Part shown: piece after piece, positions 8,083 to 16,618 of the stretch
Numbering within the stretch: the first letter of the stretch is position 1
How the letters are laid out: every line of letters begins with the position of its first letter
Source of the DNA: SG8-30 sp964406445
GTDB taxonomy: Bacteria; Pseudomonadota; Gammaproteobacteria; Steroidobacterales; Steroidobacteraceae
Assembly: GCA_964406445.1 (NCBI GenBank)
Contig: CAYORU010000014.1
Coordinates: forward strand, 10,326-74,325
Direction: 5' to 3'
DNA: 64,000 nucleotides
Translations under genes and position numbers: made by a program
Notes under the pieces: generated by a model
The model's input: only the letters and a program-made list of their open reading frames with translations
Databases searched by the model: none
Told to the model about the DNA's origin: nothing

Positions 8083-9021
8083 TCACTCCATCCTGTAGCC
8101 GAAGGTCTCGTGGAAGCGCTCGGCGAACTCGCCGGCCGAGAACCGGTGGTGCTGGGTCCCGGTGTGGGCGATCTTGATGGCGCCGAGCAGCGAGGCGATG
8201 CGCCCTGTCGTCTCCCAGTCCATGCCGCGCAGCAGGCCGTACAGCAGCCCGGCGCGGTAGGCATCGCCGCAGCCGGTCGGGTCGACCACCTGGGCGGCCC
8301 GCACCGGCGGAATGTCGACGCGGCGGCCGTCCTGCAGGTGAACGACCGATCCCTCGGCCCCGCGCGTGACCACGTAGGCCGAAACGCGCGCGGCGATCTG
8401 CGCGGCGCCGAGGCCCGTGCGCTCCTGCAGCAGCTGCGCCTCGTAGTCGTTGACGGTGACCCAGGTCGCCTGGTCGATGAAGCGGTCGAAGTCCTGCTGC
8501 CCGAACAGCGGCATCGCCTGCCCCGGGTCGAAGATGAAGGGAATGCCGGCGTCGGCGAACTGCTGCGCGTGCGTGACCATGCCCTCGCGGCCGTCCGGCG
8601 CGAGGATGCCGATCCGGATGCCCTCGTCGGCCGGCACGGCGATGCTCTGCGAGCGGTTCATGGCGCCGGGGTGGAACGCCGTGATCTGGTTGTCGTCGAG
8701 GTCGGTCGTGATGAAGGCCTGGGCCGTGTACTCGTCGTCGAAGCGGCGCACGAAGCGCTCGGACAGCCCGTTCTGCGCGAGCCAGTCCGAGTACGGTCCG
8801 AAGTCGCGCCCGACCGCGCCGCAGGCGTAGCCCTCGCCGCCGAGCAGGCGGAGGTTGTAGACGATGTTGCCCGCGCAGCCGCCGAAGTAGCGCGTCAGCT
8901 TCGGCGCGAGGAAGGACACGTTCAGCATGTGGATGCGGTCGGCCAGGATGTGGTCCTTGAACCGGCCCGGGAAGACCATGACCGTGTCGTAGGCGAGCGA
9001 TCCGCAGATCAGCGCAGGCAT
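8083..9021 (-). CDS. PfkB-family carbohydrate/nucleoside kinase
   Basis: A 312-residue cytoplasmic ribokinase-fold kinase. The first PfkB signature region contains FGGCAGNIVYNLRLLG (about 47-62), and the second is DPTGCGDAYRAGLLYG (about 255-270), where the Asp of GCGD is the catalytic base. Adenosine-kinase-like features (an early GSLAYDTVM strand, a dual Gly loop) make adenosine or a sugar likely substrates, but this cannot be settled by eye. It sits between dgkA and the tandem protease with gaps of 11 and 1 bases, so they are probably cotranscribed with the gcv genes upstream or from a nearby promoter. Confidence 0.85.
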   Translation of the reverse strand: MPALICGSLAYDTVMVFPGRFKDHILADRIHMLNVSFLAPKLTRYFGGCAGNIVYNLRLLGGEGYACGAVGRDFGPYSDWLAQNGLSERFVRRFDDEYTAQAFITTDLDDNQITAFHPGAMNRSQSIAVPADEGIRIGILAPDGREGMVTHAQQFADAGIPFIFDPGQAMPLFGQQDFDRFIDQATWVTVNDYEAQLLQERTGLGAAQIAARVSAYVVTRGAEGSVVHLQDGRRVDIPPVRAAQVVDPTGCGDAYRAGLLYGLLRGMDWETTGRIASLLGAIKIAHTGTQHHRFSAGEFAERFHETFGYRME

Positions 9022-9032
9022 CGGCACCCCCG

Positions 9033-9401
9033 TCAGGCGAGCACGAGCAGCCAGTTGAGCCCGAGCAGGACGAATCCGCCGAACACGGCCGCCGAGCCGA
9101 GGTCCTTGGCGAGCCCCGACAGCGCGTGGCGCTCCTCGCCGATGCGGTCGATGGCGGCCTCCACCGCGCTGTTCAGCAGCTCGATGACCAGCACCAGCAG
9201 CATCGGACCGACCAGCAGCGCGCGCTCGATGCCGTTCTCGCCGAGCCACAGGCCGAGCGGCACCACGACGACGGCGAGCGCGCATTCCTGGCGGAAGGCG
9301 GCCTCCTCGCGCCAGGCGCCCGCGAAGCCGCGCGCGGTGTTGCCGAAGGCGTTGAGTATCCGGGTGAGTCCCTGGGGCTTGGCCCGTCCCGAGGGCGTCA
9401 T
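9033..9401 (-). CDS. dgkA: Diacylglycerol kinase
   Basis: Phosphorylates diacylglycerol to phosphatidate with ATP in the inner membrane, recycling lipid released by membrane-oligosaccharide synthesis. The 122-residue length, the amphipathic N-terminus with EAAFRQE (about 33-39), the signature ELLNSAVEAAIDRIG (about 74-88) and KDLGSAAVF (about 99-107) are those of DgkA, with three hydrophobic segments. It starts 10 bases after the gcvPB stop. Confidence 0.93.
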   Translation of the reverse strand: MTPSGRAKPQGLTRILNAFGNTARGFAGAWREEAAFRQECALAVVVVPLGLWLGENGIERALLVGPMLLVLVIELLNSAVEAAIDRIGEERHALSGLAKDLGSAAVFGGFVLLGLNWLLVLA

Positions 9402-9411
9402 GCCGGCGTCT

Positions 9412-10875
9412 TCACGCCGCGGCCGGCTTCCACGCGAGGTCCAGCTGCTTGGCGGCGCGGACGTCGTCGAGCCGGCGGACCGGCGTGGTCCAGGGCGCGC
9501 CCTTCAGCCGCGCCGCATCCGTGGCAGCCTCCTGCAGGATGGCCGCCATGGCCTCGACGAATCCGTCGAGGTCCTCCCTGGCCTCGGTCTCGGTCGGCTC
9601 GATGAGCAGGCATTCGGGCACCAGCAGCGGGAAGTACGTGGTCGGCGCATGGTAGCCGAAGTCGAGCAGCCGCTTGGCGACGTCCATCGCAGTCACGCCC
9701 TGCTCGCGGGCCTGCCGCTTGAGCGTCACGATGAACTCGTGGCTCGCGCGCCGGCCTGGATAGGCCAGGTCGAAGCCCGCCTGCCGCAGCCGGGCCATCA
9801 GGTAGTTGGCGTTCAGCGTCGAGTATTCGGCCACCTGCCGCATGCCCTCGCGCCCGAGGATGCGCATGTAGACGTAGGCGCGCAGCAGGACGCCCGCGTT
9901 GCCCATGAAGCCGGACAGGCGGCCGATCGTCTGCGGCAGGTCGCGCTCGTCGAGCCAGCGATAGCGCTCGCCGTCCCTGCCGACCACGGGCACCGGCATG
10001 AACGGCAGCAGGCGCGTCGACACGCCCACCGCCCCGGACCCCGGCCCGCCGCCGCCGTGCGGCGTGGAGAAGGTCTTGTGCAGGTTCATGTGGATGACGT
10101 CAAAGCCCATGTCGCCGGGCCGGACCTTGCCGAGGATGGCGTTGAGGTTGGCGCCGTCGTAGTAGAGCAGCCCGCCGGCCGCGTGCACCCGCTTCGCGAT
10201 CTCCACGATGCGGCGCTCGAAGACGCCGAGCGTGCTCGGGTTGGTTAGCATGATTCCCGCGGTGTTCGGCCCGAGCACGGCCTCGAGCGCCGCGAGGTCC
10301 ACGTCGCCGTCGGCGCCGCAGGGGATCTCGCGCACCTTCATGCCGCACATCGTCGCGGTCGCCGGATTGGTGCCGTGCGCGGCCTCGGGCACGATGATCT
10401 CATTGCGCGCCAGGTCGCCGCGGGACCGGTGGTAGGCGCGAATCATGGCGACGCCCGCGAACTCGCCCTGCGCGCCGGCCATGGGCGTCAGCGAGACGCC
10501 CTGCATGCCGGTCACCTCCTTGAGCATCTCCTGCAGCTCGTGCATGCAGGCGAGGAAGCCCTGGCCGGTGGACTCGGGCGCGAGCGGATGGCGGCCGAGG
10601 AACTCCGGCAGCATGGCGAGGCTGTTGCAGGCCTTCGGGTTGTACTTCATCGTGCACGAGCCCAGCGGGTAGAAGTTCGTGTCGATGCTGAAGTTCTGCT
10701 GCGACAGGCGCGTGAAGTGGCGCACCGCCTGCAGCTCGGACACCTCCGGCAGCATCGGCCGCGTGCGCCGGGCGAGGTGCGCGGGCACCGCCGCCTCGGC
10801 GGCCGGGGGATGCTGCGAGCCGGCCGACCGGCCGGGCTTGGAGATCTCGAAGATCACGGGCTCGCGGGTCTTCAT
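9412..10875 (-). CDS. gcvPB: Glycine dehydrogenase (decarboxylating) subunit 2
   Basis: The C-terminal half of the split P-protein, which decarboxylates glycine and passes the aminomethyl group to lipoyl-GcvH. The 487-residue protein carries the pyridoxal-phosphate lysine in NLHKTFSTPHGGGGPGSG. A GTG at 10884 is also in frame, but the ATG at 10875 has an ideal GAGGTG six bases upstream and is preferred. It follows gcvPA with a 10-base gap. E. coli and Pseudomonas have a single long gcvP; the split form is found in Bacillus, Thermus and some deep-branching gammaproteobacteria. Confidence 0.94.
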   Translation of the reverse strand: MKTREPVIFEISKPGRSAGSQHPPAAEAAVPAHLARRTRPMLPEVSELQAVRHFTRLSQQNFSIDTNFYPLGSCTMKYNPKACNSLAMLPEFLGRHPLAPESTGQGFLACMHELQEMLKEVTGMQGVSLTPMAGAQGEFAGVAMIRAYHRSRGDLARNEIIVPEAAHGTNPATATMCGMKVREIPCGADGDVDLAALEAVLGPNTAGIMLTNPSTLGVFERRIVEIAKRVHAAGGLLYYDGANLNAILGKVRPGDMGFDVIHMNLHKTFSTPHGGGGPGSGAVGVSTRLLPFMPVPVVGRDGERYRWLDERDLPQTIGRLSGFMGNAGVLLRAYVYMRILGREGMRQVAEYSTLNANYLMARLRQAGFDLAYPGRRASHEFIVTLKRQAREQGVTAMDVAKRLLDFGYHAPTTYFPLLVPECLLIEPTETEAREDLDGFVEAMAAILQEAATDAARLKGAPWTTPVRRLDDVRAAKQLDLAWKPAAA

Positions 10876-10885
10876 GATGGGCACC

Positions 10886-12259
10886 TCAGGCGGCGCGGGC
10901 GCTGGCGAGCGCCTCGGTGAGCGACGCGGCGTAGCGGGCGATGTCGGCGTCCGTGCGCGTCTCGGTCGCGCACGCCAGCAACGCCTGGCCGAGCTCGGGA
11001 TACTCGCGCGAGAGGTCGACGCCGCCCGCGATGCCCCGCAACGCGAGCTGCTCGAGCACGGCGCGCGCGGGACGGTCGAGCTGCAGCACGCACTCGTGGA
11101 AGCGCGGACCCTCGAAGGCCGCGCGCACGCCCTTCACGCGCGACAGCGCCTCGACCAGCTTGCGGGTCGCGGCCAGCGAGGCCGCGGCGACCCGCTCGAG
11201 GCCGGCCGGGCCGAGCAGCGTCATGTAGATGGTCGCCGCCGTCATCAGCAGGCCCTGGTTGGTGCAGATGTTCGAGGTGGCCTTGCCGCGGCGGATGTGC
11301 TGCTCGCGCGCCTGCAGCGTGAGCGTGAAGCCGGGCCGGCCGTCGAGGTCCAGCGTCCGCCCGACCACGCGGCCGGGCATCTGCCGGACGTGCTCCATGC
11401 GCGTGGTCAGGAAGCCGAAATAGGGCCCGCCCGACGAGAGCGGCACGCCGAGCGGCTGGCCCTCGCCGCAGGCGATGTCCACGCCGCCCTCGCCCCACTC
11501 GCCCGGCGGCTTGAGCAACGCGAGCGACGTCGGGTTGACCACCGCGATCACCAGCGCGCCGTTCTCGCGCGCCCAGGCGACCAGCTCGTCGACTTCCTCG
11601 AGCTGCCCGAAGAAGTTCGGCTGCTGGATCGCGATCGCGGTGACGTCCTGGCCCGAGTACGCCTCGAGCGCGGCACGCAGCGTGCGGCCGGACCTCGGGC
11701 AGTAGGGCAGCTCCTCGAAGGACAGCCCCTGTCCCTCGGTGACCGCACGGGCGCAGGCCCGGTAGGTCGGGTTCACGGTGCGCGGCAGCAGGATCCGCGA
11801 GGACTTCGACCGGCGGTGCGCCCGCACCGCCATCAGGCAGGCCTCGCCGAGCGCGGTCGCGCCGTCGTACAGGGAGGCGTTCGACACCTCCATGCCGGTC
11901 AGGCTCGCCATCATGGTCTGGTATTCGTAGATCGTCTGCAGCGTGCCCTGGCTGGCCTCGGCCTGGTAGGGCGTGTAGGCGCTGTAAATCTCGCCGCGCG
12001 TGGAGATCGCCCAGACCGGCGCCGGGATGTGGTGCTCGTAGGCGCCGGCGCCGATGAAGTTGAGCAGCCGCCCGTCCGTGGCCGCGCGCTCCGCCATCAG
12101 CCGCGCGACCTCCATCTCGGACAGCGCCGGCGGAATGCCGGCGAGCTCGCGGATCTTGAGCTCCTCGGGAATCTCGTCGAACAGGTCCTCGATGCTCGCG
12201 GCGCCGATCGCGGCGAGCATTTCGCGGACGTCTTCCTCGGTGTGCGGGACGTAGGACAT
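10886..12259 (-). CDS. gcvPA: Glycine dehydrogenase (decarboxylating) subunit 1
   Basis: The N-terminal half of the split P-protein; it pairs with GcvPB to make the active heterotetramer. The 457-residue product starts MSYVPHTEEDVREML and shows NFIGAGAYEHHIPA (about 66-79), the YTPYQAEASQGTLQ region and a vestigial transferase fold without the PLP lysine. Start is the ATG at 12259. It lies 53 bases after gcvH in the operon. Confidence 0.94.
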   Translation of the reverse strand: MSYVPHTEEDVREMLAAIGAASIEDLFDEIPEELKIRELAGIPPALSEMEVARLMAERAATDGRLLNFIGAGAYEHHIPAPVWAISTRGEIYSAYTPYQAEASQGTLQTIYEYQTMMASLTGMEVSNASLYDGATALGEACLMAVRAHRRSKSSRILLPRTVNPTYRACARAVTEGQGLSFEELPYCPRSGRTLRAALEAYSGQDVTAIAIQQPNFFGQLEEVDELVAWARENGALVIAVVNPTSLALLKPPGEWGEGGVDIACGEGQPLGVPLSSGGPYFGFLTTRMEHVRQMPGRVVGRTLDLDGRPGFTLTLQAREQHIRRGKATSNICTNQGLLMTAATIYMTLLGPAGLERVAAASLAATRKLVEALSRVKGVRAAFEGPRFHECVLQLDRPARAVLEQLALRGIAGGVDLSREYPELGQALLACATETRTDADIARYAASLTEALASARAA

Positions 12260-12312
12260 CTCGGTCTCCGGTGTTCTGCGGCGCCGCGGACGGCGACAGG
12301 CGCGCTGCGCGC

Positions 12313-12705
12313 TCAGGCCTCGCTGGCCAGGTGCGCGGAGTAGGCGGCCGCGTCGAGCAGCGACTCGATGGCGGCGGGTGACGACGGCTTGAGGCGCGCG
12401 ATCCAGCCCTGGCCATAGGGCTCCTGGTTGATGAGTTCCGGCTGGGTCGCGAGCGCTTCGTTGCCCGCCAGCACCTTGCCCGCGACCGGGCTGTAGACGT
12501 CGGAGGCGGCCTTCACCGACTCGACGACCGCGAAGGCGTCGCCCGCCCCGACCTCGCGCCCGGCCTCGGGCGCCTCGACGAAGACCAGGTCGCCGAGGGC
12601 CGCCTGCGCATGGTCCGTGATGCCGACCTCGACGCTGCCGTCCGGCAGCGTGCGCACCCACTCGTGGCTCCTGGTGTAGCGGAGGTCCCCGGGCACGTTG
12701 CTCAT
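12313..12705 (-). CDS. gcvH: Glycine cleavage system H protein
   Basis: Lipoyl carrier that shuttles the aminomethyl group from GcvPA/B to GcvT. It is 130 residues, with the family opening LRYTRSHEWV (about 8-17) and the lipoylated lysine in ESVKAASDVYSPV (about 62-74). It is third-from-last in the order T-H-PA-PB and separated from gcvT by 70 bases. Confidence 0.96.
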   Translation of the reverse strand: MSNVPGDLRYTRSHEWVRTLPDGSVEVGITDHAQAALGDLVFVEAPEAGREVGAGDAFAVVESVKAASDVYSPVAGKVLAGNEALATQPELINQEPYGQGWIARLKPSSPAAIESLLDAAAYSAHLASEA

Positions 12706-12775
12706 CTGCTCGCTCCTGCCGCCTCGCGGACGGCGCTAGCCATCGATTCGTGGCGCCCGCGGGCGCCGGTTTCGT

Positions 12776-13864
12776 TCAGGCGGCGACCAGCGCCTTGCCG
12801 TGTCGCACGAACGGCGGCTTGACCACGGTCGCCGCGGCGAGCCGGCCGCGAAGGTCCACCTGGACCTGCTCGCCGGCGCCCGCCGGCACCCGCGCCAGCG
12901 CGATCGAGCGCTCCAGGGTCGGCGACCAGCCGCCGCTCGTGACCTCGCCCTCTCCGGCCGCGCCGGCCTCCACGCGCTGGTGCGCGCGCAACACGCCGCG
13001 GTCCGCGAGCAGGAGCCCGACCAGCCTGCGCAGGCCGCCGCGCCGCTTCTGCTCGAGCAGCGCCTCGCGGCCGATGAACTCGCGGCCGTCGTCGAGCGCC
13101 ACGGTCCAGCCGAGCCCCGACTCGAGCGGCGAGACGGTCTCGTCCATGTCGTTGCCGTAGAGGTTCATGCCGGCCTCGAGCCGCAGCGTGTCGCGCGCGC
13201 CGAGCCCGCAGGGCGCGACGCCGGCCGCCTTGAGCGCCAGCCAGAAGGTGGGCGCCTGCACCGCGGGCAGCATCACCTCGAAGCCGTCCTCGCCGGTGTA
13301 GCCGGTGCGGGCCACGAACAGCTCGCCGCCGGCGACGCCGAAGAAGGGCGCGAGCGCCTGCACCCGCTCCTGGTAGACGGCCGGCAATTGCGCGATCACG
13401 CGGGCCCGGGCGTTCGGCCCCTGCACGGCGACCATCGCCAGGTCGCGGCGCGGCTGCACCTTCACGCCGTGCTCCGCCGCGTGCCGGCCGATCCACTCGA
13501 GGTCCTTGGCCGCGGTGCCCGCGTTCACCACCAGGCGGAACCAGCCTTCCTCGATGAAGTAAACGATCAGGTCGTCGATGACGCCGCCGTCCTCGCGGAG
13601 CATGCAGCTGTAGAGCGCCTTGCCGGTGACCCGGAGCCGGCCGACGTCGTTGGCGAGGAGGCGCGCGAGCAGGGCCCGCGCCTGCGCGCCGTGCAGGTCC
13701 ACGACGCACATGTGCGAGACGTCGAACATGCCCGCGTCGCGTCGCACCGCGTGGTGCTCCTCGATCTGCGAGCCGTAGGCGAGCGGCATGTCCCAGCCGC
13801 CGAAATCGACCATGCGCGCGCCGAGTTCGAGGTGGACCGGGTGCAGCGGGGTTCTCTGGGCCAT
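12776..13864 (-). CDS. gcvT: Aminomethyltransferase (glycine cleavage T protein)
   Basis: Moves the methylene group from aminomethyl-GcvH to tetrahydrofolate, giving 5,10-methylene-THF and ammonia. The 362-residue protein has LGARMVDFGGWDMPL (about 14-28), MFDVSHM with the folate-domain residues (about 47-53) and the G-Y-T-G-E-D-G-F-E motif in the middle. It is the first gene of the gcv operon, with its start 34 bases after the riboswitch terminator. Confidence 0.96.
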   Translation of the reverse strand: MAQRTPLHPVHLELGARMVDFGGWDMPLAYGSQIEEHHAVRRDAGMFDVSHMCVVDLHGAQARALLARLLANDVGRLRVTGKALYSCMLREDGGVIDDLIVYFIEEGWFRLVVNAGTAAKDLEWIGRHAAEHGVKVQPRRDLAMVAVQGPNARARVIAQLPAVYQERVQALAPFFGVAGGELFVARTGYTGEDGFEVMLPAVQAPTFWLALKAAGVAPCGLGARDTLRLEAGMNLYGNDMDETVSPLESGLGWTVALDDGREFIGREALLEQKRRGGLRRLVGLLLADRGVLRAHQRVEAGAAGEGEVTSGGWSPTLERSIALARVPAGAGEQVQVDLRGRLAAATVVKPPFVRHGKALVAA

Positions 13865-13898
13865 CTTCCTTCCCGGCGGCCTGCGGCCGCGACAGACG

Positions 13899-13936
13899 CA
13901 AAAAGGGGCGGCAGGCCCGCAGGACCTGCCGCCCCT
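13899..13936 (-). terminator. Rho-independent terminator of the glycine riboswitch
   Basis: A perfect 12-bp stem (13925-13936 with 13904-13915) with a 9-base loop, followed on the minus strand by a run of five T. It lies between the second glycine aptamer and gcvT. Its upstream arm begins inside the 3' strand of the aptamer's P1 helix, so ligand-stabilised P1 would hinder its base. Confidence 0.85.
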
Positions 13937-14109
13937 CTGTCCGTGAACCTGAGAGATTGGGAGCCGGACACAGCCGGCGCCGCTCCCCTTCGGTGGGCCC
14001 TTGCAGGGCCGCTCTCCAGAGCCCGCGCGATCCTGCCGTTCTTCTGCCTGAGCGTTTCCGGGCGGGTTGCGCCTTCGGCGCCGCGCCGGGGCGCGGTCTC
14101 TCCGGACAG
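13937..14109 (-). promoter_or_regulatory. Tandem glycine riboswitch
   Basis: Leader of the gcv operon containing two glycine aptamers. Aptamer 1 (about 14109-14030) shows GGAGAG, then CGCCGAAGGCGCAA and CGCTCAGGCAGAAGAACGG. Aptamer 2 (about 14022-13937) shows CTGGAGAG, CACCGAAGGGG and AATCTCTCAGGTTCACGGAC. Both keep the conserved GGAGAG...CCGAAG...CTCAGG pattern of the family, and the CCTG/CAGG and CTCTG/CAGAG closing helices are visible. High glycine should favour read-through into gcvT, an on-switch for glycine breakdown. The family consensus and role are established; the mechanism here is inferred from the terminator overlap. Confidence 0.93.
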
Positions 14110-14130
14110 GTCGTTTCGCGGAACCTGCAT

Positions 14131-14136
14131 TCTATA
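14131..14136 (-). promoter_or_regulatory. Candidate -10 element of the gcv operon
   Basis: TATAGA on the minus strand (extended TATAGAAT), about 20 bases before the first aptamer. No good -35 is visible at 17 bases. On the plus strand TATAGT at 14154-14159 is a possible -10 for the divergent DUF885 gene, so the two promoters would be back to back. Confidence 0.35.
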
Positions 14137-14192
14137 AGGACTGCGCGGCCCGGTATAGTCGCAAGTCCACTGCGGGCCACGCGGACCGATTC

Positions 14193-15962
14193 ATGCGCTG
14201 GATTGCCGCCGCCTTCCTGCTGCTGCCGCTCGCCGCCGGCGGCGACCCGGCGCCCGAGGCCGCCAGCCCCTCGGCCGCCCTGCGCACGCTGTTCGAGCAG
14301 GAGTGGGACCGGACGCTGGCCGAGGACCCGGTCTGGGCCTCGCAGCTCGGCGACCCCCGCTTCAATGACCGCTGGCCGGACGCGTCGTGGGCAGCCATTG
14401 AGGCCAGCCACCGGGCCGACCAGGCCGCGCTCGCCCGGCTGCTCGCGATCGACCGCGAGGCGCTCCTGCCCGAGGAACAGCTGAACCGCGACCTGTACGA
14501 GCGGGAGCTCCGCGACAGGATCGGCGCGCATCGATTCGAGCCCCGGGTCTACGCGCTCGACATGCGCGAGGGCATCCAGTTCGCGCACGAGCTGGCCGAG
14601 CGGCTGCACTTCCGCCGTCCTCGGGACTGGCGCGACTGGCTGGCGCGCCTCGAATCCTTCGGGGTCTACATGGACCAGACCCTCGCGCTGCTGGCGAGGG
14701 GCGCCAGCGAAGGCCGGACCCAGCCCCGCGTGATCATGGAGCGCGTCCCCGCGCAGGTGCGCCGACAGCTCGTCGACGACCCCGCGGCGAGCCCCTTCTA
14801 CGCGCCGTTCGAACGCCTGCCCGAGGACATGCCCGAGGAACAGCGCCGCGCGCTGGCGGCCGCGGCGCGCGCCGCGATCGCAGGGGTGGTCGTTCCGGCG
14901 TATGCGCGCCTCGCGCGCTTCCTCGAGGAGGTCTACCTGCCCGCCTCGCGCGACAGCGTGGGCGTCTGGGACACGCCGGACGGGCGGGCGTGGTACGCGA
15001 ACCGCGCGGCGCACTTCACGACCACGACGCTCACGCCGGCCGAGATCCACCGCATCGGGCTCGAGGAGGTCGCGCGCATCCGCGGCGAGATGCACGGCGT
15101 GATGCGCGAGGTCGGCTTCGAGGGCTCGTTCGCGGAGTTCCTCGCCGACCTGCGCAGCAACCCGCGCTTCTACTTCACGAGCCCCGACGAGTTGTTCCGG
15201 GCCTACCTCGCCACTGCCAAGCGGATCGACCCGCTGCTCGCGCCGCTGTTCGGGACGCTGCCGCGCACGCCCTACGGCCTGCGCCCGATCCCGGCGGCCA
15301 AGGCGCCGGACACGACCACGGCCTACTACCAGCCGCCCTCGGCCGACGGGCTCAGGCCCGGGCTCTACTACGTCAACCTCTACCGCCCCGCCCAGCGCCC
15401 GAAGTACGAGATCCCGGTGCTGACGGTCCACGAGGCGGTGCCGGGACACCACCTGCAGATCGCCCTCGCCCAGGAACTGGCGGACTTGCCGGCGTTCCGG
15501 CGCTATTCCGGGCCGACGGCCTTCATCGAAGGCTGGGCGCTGTACAGCGAGAGCCTGGGCGAGGAGATGGGCCTGTACGACGACCCCTACGACCGATTCG
15601 GCTATCTCACCTACGACATGTGGCGCGCGGTGCGTCTGGTCGTGGACACGGGTCTTCACCACGAGGGCTGGACCCGCGACCAGGCCATCGCCTACCTGCG
15701 CGACAACGCGGCGAAATCCGAGCTCGACACCGTCAACGAGATCGACCGCTACATCGGCTGGCCGGGCCAGGCCCTCGCCTACAAGATCGGCCAGCTGCGC
15801 ATCCGCGCGCTGCGGGACGAGGCAGCGCGGTCGCTGGGCGAGGGCTTCGACATCCGCGACTTCCACGACGTCGTGCTCGGCGCCGGCGCGCTGCCGCTCG
15901 ACCTGCTGGAGTCCAGGGTGCGGGCGTGGATCGCGGCCGGCGGTGGACGCGCCAGGCCGTGA
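14193..15962 (+). CDS. DUF885 family exported putative metallopeptidase
   Basis: A 589-residue protein with a short signal peptide (MRWIAAAFLLLPLAAG). The family's metal-binding signature is clear in the last third: HEAVPGHHLQ (about 414-423), followed by FIEGWALYSESLGEE (about 445-459) giving the third ligand, as in gluzincin-type peptidases. Residues before this are mostly helical. It is likely a periplasmic or surface peptidase; the substrate is unknown. The start ATG at 14193 is preferred because it directly begins the signal peptide. The stop overlaps the GTG start of the next gene, so the two are coupled. Confidence 0.83.
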   Translation: MRWIAAAFLLLPLAAGGDPAPEAASPSAALRTLFEQEWDRTLAEDPVWASQLGDPRFNDRWPDASWAAIEASHRADQAALARLLAIDREALLPEEQLNRDLYERELRDRIGAHRFEPRVYALDMREGIQFAHELAERLHFRRPRDWRDWLARLESFGVYMDQTLALLARGASEGRTQPRVIMERVPAQVRRQLVDDPAASPFYAPFERLPEDMPEEQRRALAAAARAAIAGVVVPAYARLARFLEEVYLPASRDSVGVWDTPDGRAWYANRAAHFTTTTLTPAEIHRIGLEEVARIRGEMHGVMREVGFEGSFAEFLADLRSNPRFYFTSPDELFRAYLATAKRIDPLLAPLFGTLPRTPYGLRPIPAAKAPDTTTAYYQPPSADGLRPGLYYVNLYRPAQRPKYEIPVLTVHEAVPGHHLQIALAQELADLPAFRRYSGPTAFIEGWALYSESLGEEMGLYDDPYDRFGYLTYDMWRAVRLVVDTGLHHEGWTRDQAIAYLRDNAAKSELDTVNEIDRYIGWPGQALAYKIGQLRIRALRDEAARSLGEGFDIRDFHDVVLGAGALPLDLLESRVRAWIAAGGGRARP

Positions 15963-16618
15963 CGCGCAACGCGCTCTTCGGCACGGTCGAGGGGCGCCTG
16001 CTGCTGACCGGGCTCCTGCTCACCGGCGCCTGCGTGGCGGCGCTCGGCGTCGCGTGGTGGGTGGATCCGGACCGCGCGCTCGTCTACATCGCGATGACGG
16101 GGCTCAACCTCGTGATCGGTCGCGCGGCGGGGATGTCGCTCGGCTACGCGAGCGGGCTCGGGCACGCCGAGGTGGTGCCCTGGAACGTGCTCGTGGAGAC
16201 GCTGCAGGTGCTGGTCGTCTATCCGCTGTTCGCGCTCGGCTGGCGGCACCTGCTCGACACCACCCGCTGGACCGCGACGATGTCGCGCCTGAAGGCTGCG
16301 GCCGACTCGCAGCGCGGCAGGATCCAGCGGTTCGGCATCGCCGGCCTGTTCGTGTTCGTCTTCACACCGTTCTGGATGACCGGCCCGGTGGTGGGCGCCA
16401 TCGTCGGCGTGCTGATCGGATTGCGTCCACGCACGATCGTGTCCGTGGTTCTCTCGGCCACCTACGTCGCCATCGTCGTCTGGGCACTGCTGCTCAACGA
16501 GCTGTCCGACTGGGCGGGCACCCTGAACCGCTACGCGCCCTTCGCGCTCGTGCTGGCCGTCGCGCTCATCGCGCTGAGCGGCCGGCTGATCCGGAAGCTG
16601 CCGGCGCGTCGCCCGTGA
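15959..16618 (+). CDS. Small multidrug export family membrane protein
   Basis: A 219-residue inner-membrane protein with about five hydrophobic segments. It resembles the Sm_multidrug_ex (PF06695) family, with a basic middle loop (MSRLKAAADSQRGRIQRFG, about 105-123) followed by VFVFTPFWMTGPVVGAIVG, a typical region. The transport role in the family is weakly supported and the name should be read as a family label. It starts with GTG overlapping the DUF885 stop by four bases. Its last 53 bases overlap the 3' end of the convergent TPR gene. Confidence 0.65.
   Translation: MTRNALFGTVEGRLLLTGLLLTGACVAALGVAWWVDPDRALVYIAMTGLNLVIGRAAGMSLGYASGLGHAEVVPWNVLVETLQVLVVYPLFALGWRHLLDTTRWTATMSRLKAAADSQRGRIQRFGIAGLFVFVFTPFWMTGPVVGAIVGVLIGLRPRTIVSVVLSATYVAIVVWALLLNELSDWAGTLNRYAPFALVLAVALIALSGRLIRKLPARRP

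Noticed and set aside
12702..15866. A minus-strand open frame of over 1000 codons across gcvT, the riboswitch and the DUF885 gene
   Set aside because: It crosses a riboswitch and antisense to a clear gene, has biased composition (His/Arg/Gly) and no domain; GC-rich DNA leaves such frames open by chance.
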